22,422 nucleotides of DNA from Clostridiales bacterium UBA1752 (GTDB lineage Bacteria; Bacillota; Clostridia; Oscillospirales; CAG-382): NCBI GenBank assembly GCA_002314835.1, contig DCHM01000026.1, positions 1-22,422 on the forward strand. The letters are read 5' to 3'. The translations under genes and the position numbers were made by a program. This document shows positions 15,706-21,496 of this stretch, piece by piece (within the stretch, counting starts at the first letter, position 1; every line of letters begins with the position of its first letter). The notes under the pieces are model-generated. The model was not told where the DNA came from, searched no databases, and worked only from the letters and a program-made list of their open reading frames with translations.

Positions 15706-15779
15706 AGGGATGTAGCCAAGTGGTTAAGGCAACGGACTTTGACTCCGTCATCACGCTGGTTCAAATCCAGCCATCCCTG
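15706..15779 (+). tRNA. tRNA-Gln (anticodon TTG)
   Basis: Cloverleaf read by eye. Acceptor arm AGGGATG (15706-15712) pairs with CATCCCT (15772-15778), with discriminator G at 15779. The D arm is GCC/GGC. Anticodon stem ACGGA/TCCGT (15732-15736, 15744-15748) holds loop CTTTGAC with anticodon TTG at 15739-15741. The T arm GCTGG/CCAGC (15755-15759, 15767-15771) has loop TTCAAAT. The body closely resembles known bacterial tRNA-Gln(UUG). CCA is not encoded, so a CCA-adding enzyme is required. It is a single tRNA gene with its own promoter and terminator. Confidence 0.97.
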
Positions 15780-15787
15780 ATAAAAAC

Positions 15788-15826
15788 AACGTCTTTTGTC
15801 TGTAAAGGCAAGAGACGTTTTTTATT
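15788..15826 (+). terminator. terminator after tRNA-Gln
   Basis: AACGTCTTTTG (15788-15798) pairs with CAAGAGACGTT (15809-15819) with one mismatch, followed by a T-rich tail from 15818 (six Ts, then ATT). It ends the tRNA transcript and any read-through from the Nudix gene. Confidence 0.85.
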
Positions 15827-15853
15827 CTGCGCCAATCTGCTACCACAATCAGA

Positions 15854-15882
15854 TTGCAAAATCTATAAAAGTATGATATAAT
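15854..15882 (+). promoter_or_regulatory. promoter of the acetyltransferase gene
   Basis: TTGCAA (15854-15859), 17-base spacer, TATAAT (15877-15882), with TGA directly before the -10 forming an extended -10 box. It lies 35 bases before the chosen start. Confidence 0.8.
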
Positions 15883-15917
15883 CAGCACATCAAATCATAA
15901 TGTACGGAGGTGCCGTC

Positions 15918-16529
15918 ATGACTCAATACGAGCGTATGAAAAAAGGCTTGATATATAATCCCGCAGATGAGGAAATCATGAAAGAACAAGCTGTATTTCA
16001 GCAAAAGAATTGGGAGTTTAACCAATTAAACCCGTCAGATTTTGCGGCAAAAAACAAGTACATGAAAGAGAACTTTGCCGAATGCGGAGAAAACAATTAT
16101 ATCGAGCTTCCTTTCCGTGCTAACTGGGGCGGACATCACGTGCATTTCGGCTCAAATATATATGCAAATTTCAATCTGACTCTCGTAGATGATGGGCATA
16201 TCTACGTCGGTGATAAAGTAATGTTTGGCCCGAATGTAACAATAGCAACCGCCAACCATCCGATAAGTCCTAAGCTCAGAGAAAAAGCTCTCCAATACAA
16301 CAAAGACGTGGTTATAGGCGAAAACACTTGGATCGGTGCAAACGTCATAATCGTTCCCGGAATTAAAATAGGTAAAAACGCCGTTATCGGCGCAGGAAGT
16401 ATCGTTACCAAAGACATACCCGATAATGTCGTTGCAGTCGGCAATCCTTGCCGGGTTTTAAGGGAAATCGGCGAGCATGATGACGTTTATTTTTACAAAA
16501 ACGAAAAAATAGATTGGGAAAACCTTTAA
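15918..16529 (+). CDS. maltose/galactoside O-acetyltransferase family protein
   Basis: LacA/Maa-type sugar O-acetyltransferase that moves acetyl from acetyl-CoA to a sugar hydroxyl; 203 residues. The N-terminal MTQYERMKKGLIYNPADEEI is the Mac-domain start of this family. The left-handed beta-helix follows (NLTLVDDGHIYVGDKVMFGP), with the catalytic His in ATANHPISP, then WIGANVIIVPGIKIGKNAVIGAGSIVTKDI and VAVGNPCRVLREI. ATG 15918 is chosen over an in-frame ATG at 15900 because the AGGAGG-like site (15906-15911) lies between them. It has its own promoter and a terminator shared with yitT. Its codons are visibly more A/T-rich than those of the neighbouring operons, which suggests recent acquisition. 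The true acceptor sugar is unknown. Confidence 0.9.
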   Translation: MTQYERMKKGLIYNPADEEIMKEQAVFQQKNWEFNQLNPSDFAAKNKYMKENFAECGENNYIELPFRANWGGHHVHFGSNIYANFNLTLVDDGHIYVGDKVMFGPNVTIATANHPISPKLREKALQYNKDVVIGENTWIGANVIIVPGIKIGKNAVIGAGSIVTKDIPDNVVAVGNPCRVLREIGEHDDVYFYKNEKIDWENL

Positions 16530-16582
16530 CAAATCACGGTTTGCCGAGATTTATCATCACAAAGACTTAATATACCACAACA

Positions 16583-16608
16583 AAAAGAGGCTTTACAGCC
16601 TCTTTTAT
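16583..16608. terminator. bidirectional terminator between acetyltransferase and yitT
   Basis: AAAAGAGGC (16583-16591) pairs with GCCTCTTTT (16598-16606) around a six-base loop. A T run follows on both strands, so it serves both the plus-strand acetyltransferase and the minus-strand yitT, whose stop codon is at 16614. Confidence 0.88.
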
Positions 16609-16613
16609 ATTGC

Positions 16614-17498
16614 TTATAAATCCTCAGACTTATGCGACCTGAATCCCTCGCCGAGGACGGTGCTGGCAGACGAAATAATCATAAACGCTCTTTCGTCCAC
16701 GTCACGCACTATATCTCTGACCTTGGGCAGGTTTTGCTTATGCACCGCGGTCAAGAGAACGTTTTTATTGGTGTTGGTATATGCGCCCTTGCCGTTGATT
16801 ATCGTAATGCCGCATTCTATTTCGCTGAGCATACGCTCAGCTATCACGTTGTCGCTGTCAGATATGATAAATACGAGTGCCGCGCCGTCTCTGCCGTACA
16901 GCACCCTATCGAGCAATATCGACTGCACGATGACCGAAACGCCTGCGTACATAGCGACCTTTATATCGCCGAACACGATGCCCGAGGCGGTAACGATAAC
17001 GGTATCAATCAATAGAAAGAAAGTGCCCGTGCGTATATATTTATACCTCGTGCGCAAAAACTTGACGACGATATCGGTGCCGCCCGTAGTGCCGCCGTTA
17101 TGAAAGACGAGCCCCACGCCGAGCGACATAAGCCCCGAGCCTGCGAGAGTATTGAGCAGCAGGTCGTCAACTACGCTAAAGCCGTTGCCGACGATAAGCG
17201 GCAAAATCCTATCGACAGCCGCGACGACGGCGAGGCAGTACAGCGTCCTCAAAACGAGCTTTTTGCCGAGCTTAAAATAAGCCACGCAGAGCAGAGGCAG
17301 GTTGAGCAAAAATATCAAAATACCCGTGCTGATAAGTCCGTTTGATAGGTGACTGATGATGACAGATATACCCGAAACGCCTCCGGGCGCGAGCTTGTGC
17401 GGGTCGAGAAAGAGCGAGATACCGAGGTCGTATATTATAGCGCCCATCGTGAGATGTGCAAACTCACGGGCGGTCTGCAAACGAGCTGATTTATTCAT
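16614..17498 (-). CDS. YitT family membrane protein (DUF161 + DUF2179)
   Basis: Member of the YitT family, Firmicute membrane proteins of unsettled function. The 294-residue protein has five or six membrane helices in the first 200 residues, with the family motifs LAPGGVSGISVIIS (about 36-49) and FHNGGTTGGTDIVVKFL (about 130-146). A soluble C-terminal DUF2179 domain follows (ERMLSEIECGITIINGKGAY ... LPKVRDIVRDVDERAFMII). The start has GGGGGAAG five bases before ATG 17498. It lies 72 bases downstream of rplL on the same strand with only a U-poor hairpin between, so partial read-through from the ribosomal operon is possible. No promoter of its own was found. Confidence 0.92.
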   Translation of the reverse strand: MNKSARLQTAREFAHLTMGAIIYDLGISLFLDPHKLAPGGVSGISVIISHLSNGLISTGILIFLLNLPLLCVAYFKLGKKLVLRTLYCLAVVAAVDRILPLIVGNGFSVVDDLLLNTLAGSGLMSLGVGLVFHNGGTTGGTDIVVKFLRTRYKYIRTGTFFLLIDTVIVTASGIVFGDIKVAMYAGVSVIVQSILLDRVLYGRDGAALVFIISDSDNVIAERMLSEIECGITIINGKGAYTNTNKNVLLTAVHKQNLPKVRDIVRDVDERAFMIISSASTVLGEGFRSHKSEDL

Positions 17499-17518
17499 AT
17501 ATTCTTCCCCCGATAACA

Positions 17519-17548
17519 GAATATGCCGGAGGTTAGTCCGGCATATTC
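17519..17548 (-). terminator. 12-bp perfect hairpin after rplL, weak U-tract
   Basis: GAATATGCCGGA (17519-17530) and TCCGGCATATTC (17537-17548) form a perfect stem with a six-base loop, between the rplL stop and the yitT start. On the minus strand it is followed by TGTTATC, a poor U-tract. It may terminate most rplJL transcripts, protect their 3' ends, or form part of the yitT leader. Confidence 0.6.
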
Positions 17549-17570
17549 ATAAAGTTGTAAGTAAGCTAAA

Positions 17571-17951
17571 TTACTTAATGGTAACGGTAGCGCCGGACTC
17601 TTCGAGAGTAGCCTTGAGAGCTTCAGCCTCTTCCTTGGAGATGCCGGTCTTAACAGCCTTAGGAGCACCCATAACGAGGTCCTTAGCTTCGCCGAGAGAC
17701 AAACCGGTAGCGTCCTTAACGGCCTTGATAACCTTGAGCTTTTTGTCTTCTGCAAAAGCAGTGAGCTCTACGTCAAACTCGGTCTTTTCTTCAGCTGCGG
17801 GAGCTGCTCCGCCTGCTGCGCCTGCGCCGGCGCCGCCTGCAACGACTGCAACTACGCCGAATTTGTCTTCGAGAGCCTTTACGAGCTCTGCGAGTTCGAG
17901 AATTTTAAGTTCGCTGATGGCATCGATAATGCCCTGGATTTTTTCGTTCAT
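17571..17951 (-). CDS. rplL: 50S ribosomal protein L7/L12
   Basis: Stalk protein that recruits and activates translational GTPases; several dimers bind L10. At 126 residues it is normal. It has an N-terminal dimerisation part (MNEKIQGIIDAISELKILEL), an Ala/Gly hinge (about residues 37-54), and the globular C-terminal domain with DKKLKVIKAVKDATGLSLGE and a final ESGATVTIK. CGGAGG lies eight bases before the ATG. It sits 28 bases after rplJ and shares its promoter. In most Firmicutes rpoB follows rplL; here the next gene is yitT. Confidence 0.98.
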   Translation of the reverse strand: MNEKIQGIIDAISELKILELAELVKALEDKFGVVAVVAGGAGAGAAGGAAPAAEEKTEFDVELTAFAEDKKLKVIKAVKDATGLSLGEAKDLVMGAPKAVKTGISKEEAEALKATLEESGATVTIK

Positions 17952-17979
17952 TTTTAATTCCTCCGATTAAATAATTTTG

Positions 17980-18504
17980 TTATGCCTGTTCGGCATTGTC
18001 AGCAGGCTCGCCGCCATTCTTCTCGATAAGAGCGCGAAGGGTGAGAACCAGCTTGAAGTAGGGAGCCTGTACGGAACCCATAAGTGTGCTGATGAGTTGC
18101 TCCTTGGAGGGAGTAGCTGCAAGAGCCTCGATGCCTTTTTTATCAACGACTTCGCCGTCAACAAAACCGGACTTTACCTGGAATTTTTCGTTCTTTGCAG
18201 CAAAATCGCAGAGGATTTTTGCCGCTACAACGGCATCGTCTTTGCTGATCGCGATAGCGGTCATGCCCTCGAGGTCTGCCTTGAGACCTTGATATCCGAC
18301 AATGTCGCAAGCCTTGCTGATCAAAGTGTTTTTAATAACAGAATATTCAACACCGGCCTCACGGAGCTGCTTACGCAAAGCAGTATCGTCGGCAACAGTG
18401 ATGCCCTGATAATTAACGAGCACGCCGCTGGATGCATTTTTGATGCTTTCAGCGAGATCGGCAACGATCTTTTGTTTTTGTTCAAGGATTGTTGCGTTTG
18501 CCAA
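17980..18504 (-). CDS. rplJ: 50S ribosomal protein L10
   Basis: L10 anchors the L7/L12 stalk to 23S rRNA. The 174 residues include the rRNA-binding N-terminus (VLVNYQGITVADDTALRKQL, EYSVIKNTLISKA), the central GFVDGEVVDKKGIEALAATPSKE region, and the C-terminal helix that holds L12 dimers (APYFKLVLTLRALIEKNG). AAAAGGAGG is nine bases before the start codon region at 18504. The mRNA start carries the classical L10 leader, so L10 (with L12) most likely represses its own synthesis. The start codon reads TTG, judged from the strand sequence before GCAAACGC. Confidence 0.97.
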   Translation of the reverse strand: MANATILEQKQKIVADLAESIKNASSGVLVNYQGITVADDTALRKQLREAGVEYSVIKNTLISKACDIVGYQGLKADLEGMTAIAISKDDAVVAAKILCDFAAKNEKFQVKSGFVDGEVVDKKGIEALAATPSKEQLISTLMGSVQAPYFKLVLTLRALIEKNGGEPADNAEQA

Positions 18505-18532
18505 AATAGGACCTCCTTTTACTTATTGACTG

Positions 18533-18668
18533 CGGTACTAACGAGAAATGCTCCTCAGTCTGCACAGACCAAGGAGCATAAATAAAGCTTTTGTTAGCTA
18601 AATACGTCCTCGGCCGGCGGCATAAAAGCCATTAAACATATAGTACCTGCTGTCTATGGAAATATCAC
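18533..18668 (-). promoter_or_regulatory. ribosomal protein L10 leader
   Basis: The rplJ leader reads TAGACAGCAGGTAC followed by a G+C-rich GCCGCCGGCCGAGG block, the signature of the widespread L10 leader bound by L10-(L12)n. GGTACTA/TAGTACC pairing (18641-18647 with 18534-18540) closes the element over about 100 bases. A second hairpin (ATGCTCCT and AGGAGCAT, 18548-18579) lies between this and the Shine-Dalgarno sequence and could be an attenuator or a processing site. Confidence 0.85.
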
Positions 18669-18676
18669 CGAAAGCG

Positions 18677-18705
18677 ATAATATCATAATATTAACCGCTT
18701 GTCAA
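18677..18705 (-). promoter_or_regulatory. promoter of rplJ-rplL
   Basis: Minus-strand TTGACA (18705-18700), 17-base spacer, TATTAT (18682-18677). It lies in the rplA-rplJ gap, so the L10/L12 genes have a promoter separate from the rpmG one. An inverted repeat (AAGCG and TAATAT with ATATTA and CGCTT, 18672-18700) overlaps spacer and -10. Confidence 0.9.
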
Positions 18706-18725
18706 GTGTTTTTTTAGAAATTTTA

Positions 18726-19421
18726 TCAGCCTGAAATCTTTGCGGTATTAATCTTGACACCGGGGCCCATGGTAGAAGCAACTACGCAGGACTTGATGTA
18801 CTGGCCCTTTGCAGAAGCGGGCTTTGCCTTGACGATAGCGCCGAGGAGGGTCTCAAAGTTTTCGTTGAGCTTTTCAGCACCGAAAGAAATCTTGCCGATG
18901 GGGCAGTGAATGATGTTGGTTTTGTCGAGTCTGTACTCGATTTTACCGGCTTTAGCTTCGTTAACTGCACGAGCAACGTCGGGAGTAACGGTGCCTGCCT
19001 TGGGGTTAGGCATCAAGCCCTTAGGACCAAGGACACGGCCAAGCTTACCGATAACGCCCATCATATCGGGAGAAGCGATAACAATATCAAAATCAAACCA
19101 GTTTTCCTGCATGATTTTTGCGACGAGTTCCTCTGCACCTACGTAATCAGCGCCGGCCTCTTCTGCTGCCTTTGCCTTATCGCCTTTAGCGAAAACGAGG
19201 GTACGTACCTTTTTGCCGGTACCGTTTGGGAGGACTACGGCGCCTCTTACCTGCTGATCAGCGTGACGGCTGTCAACACCGAGGCGAACGTGGACTTCAA
19301 CTGTCTCGTCAAACTTTGCCTTGGACATAGCAACGGTGAGGCCGAGAGCTTCAGCGCTGTCATAAACCTTAGCTTTTTCGATTTGTGCAACTGCGTTGCG
19401 ATAATTCTTGCCTTTTTTCAT
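18726..19421 (-). CDS. rplA: 50S ribosomal protein L1
   Basis: L1 forms the mobile stalk at the ribosomal E site and in many bacteria represses the rplK-rplA message. The 231-residue protein is full length: SKAKFDETVEVHVRLGVDSR, VRGAVVLPNGTGK, VLGPKGLMPNPKAGTVTPDV and the C-terminal YIKSCVVASTMGPGVKINTA. AAGGAGG is nine bases before the ATG, 14 bases after rplK. There is no hairpin directly after its stop, so transcripts may continue into rplJ. Confidence 0.98.
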   Translation of the reverse strand: MKKGKNYRNAVAQIEKAKVYDSAEALGLTVAMSKAKFDETVEVHVRLGVDSRHADQQVRGAVVLPNGTGKKVRTLVFAKGDKAKAAEEAGADYVGAEELVAKIMQENWFDFDIVIASPDMMGVIGKLGRVLGPKGLMPNPKAGTVTPDVARAVNEAKAGKIEYRLDKTNIIHCPIGKISFGAEKLNENFETLLGAIVKAKPASAKGQYIKSCVVASTMGPGVKINTAKISG

Positions 19422-19435
19422 CTTACACGCCCTCC

Positions 19436-19861
19436 TTAATCAGCTACGACTACGCCCATAGAGCGTGCGGTGCCTGCTATCATGCTCATGGCAGTCTCGA
19501 TAGAAGCTGCGTTGAGGTCAGGCATCTTGGTCTCGGCGATCTTTCTGATCTGCTCTTTGGTAATGGTAGCGACCTTGTTTTTGTTAGGTTCGCCGCTGGC
19601 GTGCTCGAGTCCGCAAGCCTTTTTGATAAGAACGGCTGCAGGAGGAGTCTTGGTGATGAACGTAAAGGTATGGTCAGCATACACCGTGATAACGACGGGG
19701 ATGATAAGTCCGATGTCGTTTTTGGTGCGTTCGTTAAAGTCCTTTGTAAAGACAGGGATAGCTACACCGTACTGACCAAGTGCGGGGCCTACGGGAGGCT
19801 GCGGTGTTGCCTTGCCTGCAGGAAGCTGCAGTTTGATATAACCTAAAACTTTTTTTGCCAT
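19436..19861 (-). CDS. rplK: 50S ribosomal protein L11
   Basis: L11 binds the GTPase-associated centre of 23S rRNA and is needed for stringent-factor activation in many bacteria. The 141 residues are standard: AKKVLGYIKLQLPAGKATPQ, PVGPALGQYGVAIPVFTKDF, a proline-rich switch (TKTPPAAVLIKKACGL) and the terminal IETAMSMIAGTARSMGVVVAD. TGGAGGTG lies about nine bases before the ATG. A structured leader of 125 bases separates it from nusG, probably an L1 control site. Confidence 0.98.
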   Translation of the reverse strand: MAKKVLGYIKLQLPAGKATPQPPVGPALGQYGVAIPVFTKDFNERTKNDIGLIIPVVITVYADHTFTFITKTPPAAVLIKKACGLEHASGEPNKNKVATITKEQIRKIAETKMPDLNAASIETAMSMIAGTARSMGVVVAD

Positions 19862-19912
19862 TTTAATTACACCTCCATGTGGTAAATATTCGGGGGTTTA
19901 CCCCCTCCCACT
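19862..19912 (-). promoter_or_regulatory. foldable rplK leader, candidate L1-binding autoregulatory site
   Basis: Just before the rplK Shine-Dalgarno sequence the minus strand reads GTGGGAGGGGGTAAACCCCC and, after a short A/T-rich stretch, CCACATGGAGG. GTGG pairs with CCAC and GGGGG with CCCCC, giving two helices with an asymmetric internal loop, the general shape of L1 targets in 23S rRNA and in rplK leaders. The 3' helix strand touches the ribosome binding site, so L1 binding could block it. The remaining bases up to nusG (19913-19986) hold two G+C-rich hairpins with no U-tract. Confidence 0.5.
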
Positions 19913-19986
19913 TAATTACGCCCTCATATACGGGGCAATGTGTCCGCGCCGCAGTCGGCAAACAAAGCGGTGCGGGGTAAGCAAAA

Positions 19987-20523
19987 TCATTCTTCGATAG
20001 GTAAAACCTGACCGACGTCGAGCTCCACGCTGGTTTCTCTGCCGAACATCGACGCAACGACCGTAACCTTGGTCTTGTCAGGAGCAATCTCCTGTACCAC
20101 GCCGATAAATCCGCTTAGAGGACCGTCGCAGATCTTGACACTGTCGCCGACGGCAAACTTGATCTCGATGACTTTGACTTCTACGCCGAGCGCAGCAACC
20201 TCTTGCTCGCTGAGCGGTACGGGTTTGGATCCGGGGCCTACAAAGCCCGTTACACCCGTGGAGTTTCGTATGATGTGCCACGTCATATCGTTCATGACCA
20301 TCTTTACGAAAACGTAGCTGGGGAAAAGTTTGCGTTCGATTTCCTTAGTACCCTTATCGGTTGTCTCAGTGACAATCTCCGTAGGAATCTTAACCGCAAG
20401 GATAAGATCGCCGAGGCCACGGTTCTCTACCATTTTTTCGATGTTAGAGGCGACCTTGTTTTCATATCCGGTATAAGTGTGTACTACATACCAGTACGGA
20501 GTTTTTTCATTTGGTAAACTCAT
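19987..20523 (-). CDS. nusG: transcription termination/antitermination factor NusG
   Basis: NusG contacts the RNA polymerase clamp and modulates pausing, Rho action and coupling to translation. The 178 residues have an NGN domain (WYVVHTYTGYENKVASNIEK, KLFPSYVFVKMVMND, RNSTGVTGFVGPGSKPVPL) and a C-terminal KOW domain (VGDSVKICDGPLSGFIGVVQ ... SMFGRETSVELD). GGTAGGG precedes ATG 20523. It follows secE by 26 bases in the usual secE-nusG-rplK order. Confidence 0.98.
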   Translation of the reverse strand: MSLPNEKTPYWYVVHTYTGYENKVASNIEKMVENRGLGDLILAVKIPTEIVTETTDKGTKEIERKLFPSYVFVKMVMNDMTWHIIRNSTGVTGFVGPGSKPVPLSEQEVAALGVEVKVIEIKFAVGDSVKICDGPLSGFIGVVQEIAPDKTKVTVVASMFGRETSVELDVGQVLPIEE

Positions 20524-20549
20524 CTTAGCCCTACCCTTACTGTAAGAAA

Positions 20550-21104
20550 TTAAATGTTAGAAAGCAAGTTGATGAGCGAGCTGAAGCCCCAGTCCAAAAG
20601 GCCGAGAACTACTGCTGCTGCGATCAAGATAACGAGGACAACGCCGGTTTGCTTGAGCAAATCCTTGGGGCTGAGCCAGGTAATCTTTTTAAACTCGCTC
20701 TTGTAGTCGCGAAGTACTTTAATAACCCAAAGTCCAAACTTGTTTTGTACCTTGGCGCAAATAATGCATACGATCACAAAGATAACGATAAGTGCGCAGA
20801 CGATGATAAGGCCCCAAGGGGTATTAGACGTAGCTGCGGTGCTATCTTCAGTGCTCGTATCCGTCGAAGCGTCGGTGGACTCTGCGACAGACGTGTCGCC
20901 AGACTCGGTTGCTGATGCATCGCTTGATTCGGCAGCAGAGGTGTCAGCCTCGGAAGCCGTATCGGCAGAATCATCAACACTCTCGGTTGTCTCGACACTG
21001 GTATCGGCAGAGACAATGCTCTCTTCCTCAGCCAAAGTGCCAAAGCAGCACAGAGCGATAACTACAACCAGCGCGAGCAGTGAAGCCACTAATCTTTTTG
21101 TCAT
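20550..21104 (-). CDS. secE: SecE with signal-peptide-like N-terminus and acidic Ser/Thr-rich extension
   Basis: SecE stabilises SecY in the translocon. The C-terminal 65 residues are an ordinary SecE: FGLWVIKVLRDYKSEFKKIT, then WLSPKDLLKQ and a membrane helix (about 154-172). The gene is placed between rpmG and nusG as usual. Unusually, the 184-residue protein starts with MTKRLVASLLALVVVIALCC (signal peptide or first helix), followed by residues about 26-95 made of Ser, Thr, Asp, Glu and Ala with no Lys or Arg, then a second helix (98-117). ATG 21104 has AAGGAGG five bases upstream and is the only Met codon in the ORF, so no shorter ATG start exists. E. coli SecE also has two extra helices, but not this long acidic periplasmic-side loop. 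The extension could be exported and cleaved or remain as a loop. Confidence 0.93.
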   Translation of the reverse strand: MTKRLVASLLALVVVIALCCFGTLAEEESIVSADTSVETTESVDDSADTASEADTSAAESSDASATESGDTSVAESTDASTDTSTEDSTAATSNTPWGLIIVCALIVIFVIVCIICAKVQNKFGLWVIKVLRDYKSEFKKITWLSPKDLLKQTGVVLVILIAAAVVLGLLDWGFSSLINLLSNI

Positions 21105-21114
21105 TGTGGCCTCC

Positions 21115-21264
21115 TTATTTGCTCTCTTTGTGGAGCGTGTGCTTGCGGCAGAATTTGCAGTACTTTTTGATCTCGAGTCTGTCGGGGTCGTTCTTTTTGT
21201 TTTTGGTAGTGTCATAGTTGCGCTGTTTGCATTCGCTGCAAACAAAAGTGATCTTGACTCTCAT
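21115..21264 (-). CDS. rpmG: 50S ribosomal protein L33
   Basis: A 49-residue L33, starting MRVKITFVCSECKQRNYDTT and ending in YCKFCRKHTLHKESK. Both zinc-ribbon Cys pairs are present (Cys9, Cys12, Cys36, Cys39), so this is the zinc-containing (C+) type. It begins the rpmG-secE-nusG operon behind a consensus promoter; its final stop overlaps the secE ribosome binding site. Start ATG 21264 is preceded by GGAGGT, itself inside a four-codon mini-ORF. Confidence 0.97.
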   Translation of the reverse strand: MRVKITFVCSECKQRNYDTTKNKKNDPDRLEIKKYCKFCRKHTLHKESK

Positions 21265-21265
21265 T

Positions 21266-21280
21266 TTACGGTACCTCCAT
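21266..21280 (-). CDS. four-codon mini-ORF before rpmG
   Basis: The minus strand has GGGAGGTAACAAAA followed by ATG GAG GTA CCG TAA, and the rpmG ATG comes one base after this stop. The mini-ORF (MEVP) contains the rpmG Shine-Dalgarno sequence, and its own Shine-Dalgarno is a near copy of it, as if the start region had been duplicated. Translation is possible but unproven; it could tune rpmG initiation. Confidence 0.3.
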   Translation of the reverse strand: MEVP

Positions 21281-21386
21281 TTTTGTTACCTCCCTCTATG
21301 ACTGAGGCGAATGTGCGAGCTATAGCGGAGGAAATCGAGCCGCTTTTTACTCACAACAAAAAAGCCCCAAACGCAGAGGTAAGGTC

Positions 21387-21415
21387 ATTATAACAAGGCG
21401 TAAAGGGTTTGTCAA
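21387..21415 (-). promoter_or_regulatory. consensus promoter of rpmG-secE-nusG-rplKA
   Basis: Minus-strand TTGACA (21415-21410), 17-base spacer, TATAAT (21392-21387), preceded by TGT, an extended -10. Both hexamers are perfect. The leader to rpmG is about 115 bases and contains a GCTTTTT/AAAAAGC hairpin near its 5' end (about 21338-21363). Confidence 0.93.
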
Positions 21416-21435
21416 GAGGTTTTTGCAAAAAACTC

Positions 21436-21464
21436 TTGCAATACCTCGGTTTTTGTATTACAAT
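21436..21464 (+). promoter_or_regulatory. promoter of the lipoprotein gene
   Basis: TTGCAA (21436-21441), 17-base spacer, TACAAT (21459-21464), 32 bases before the ATG. It diverges from the rpmG promoter; the -35 boxes are 20 bases apart. Confidence 0.75.
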
Positions 21465-21496
21465 ACTGTCAAACCACTATACGGAGACACATAAAA

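Noticed and set aside
15900..15917. Upstream ATG for the acetyltransferase
   Set aside because: The AGGAGG-like site lies after this ATG, and the family N-terminus begins at 15918.
20740..21393. 217-codon plus-strand ORF opposite secE and rpmG
   Set aside because: It is the mirror of the Ser/Asp-rich secE region and also runs through rpmG and the rpmG promoter. It has no ribosome binding site, and the minus-strand genes are certain.
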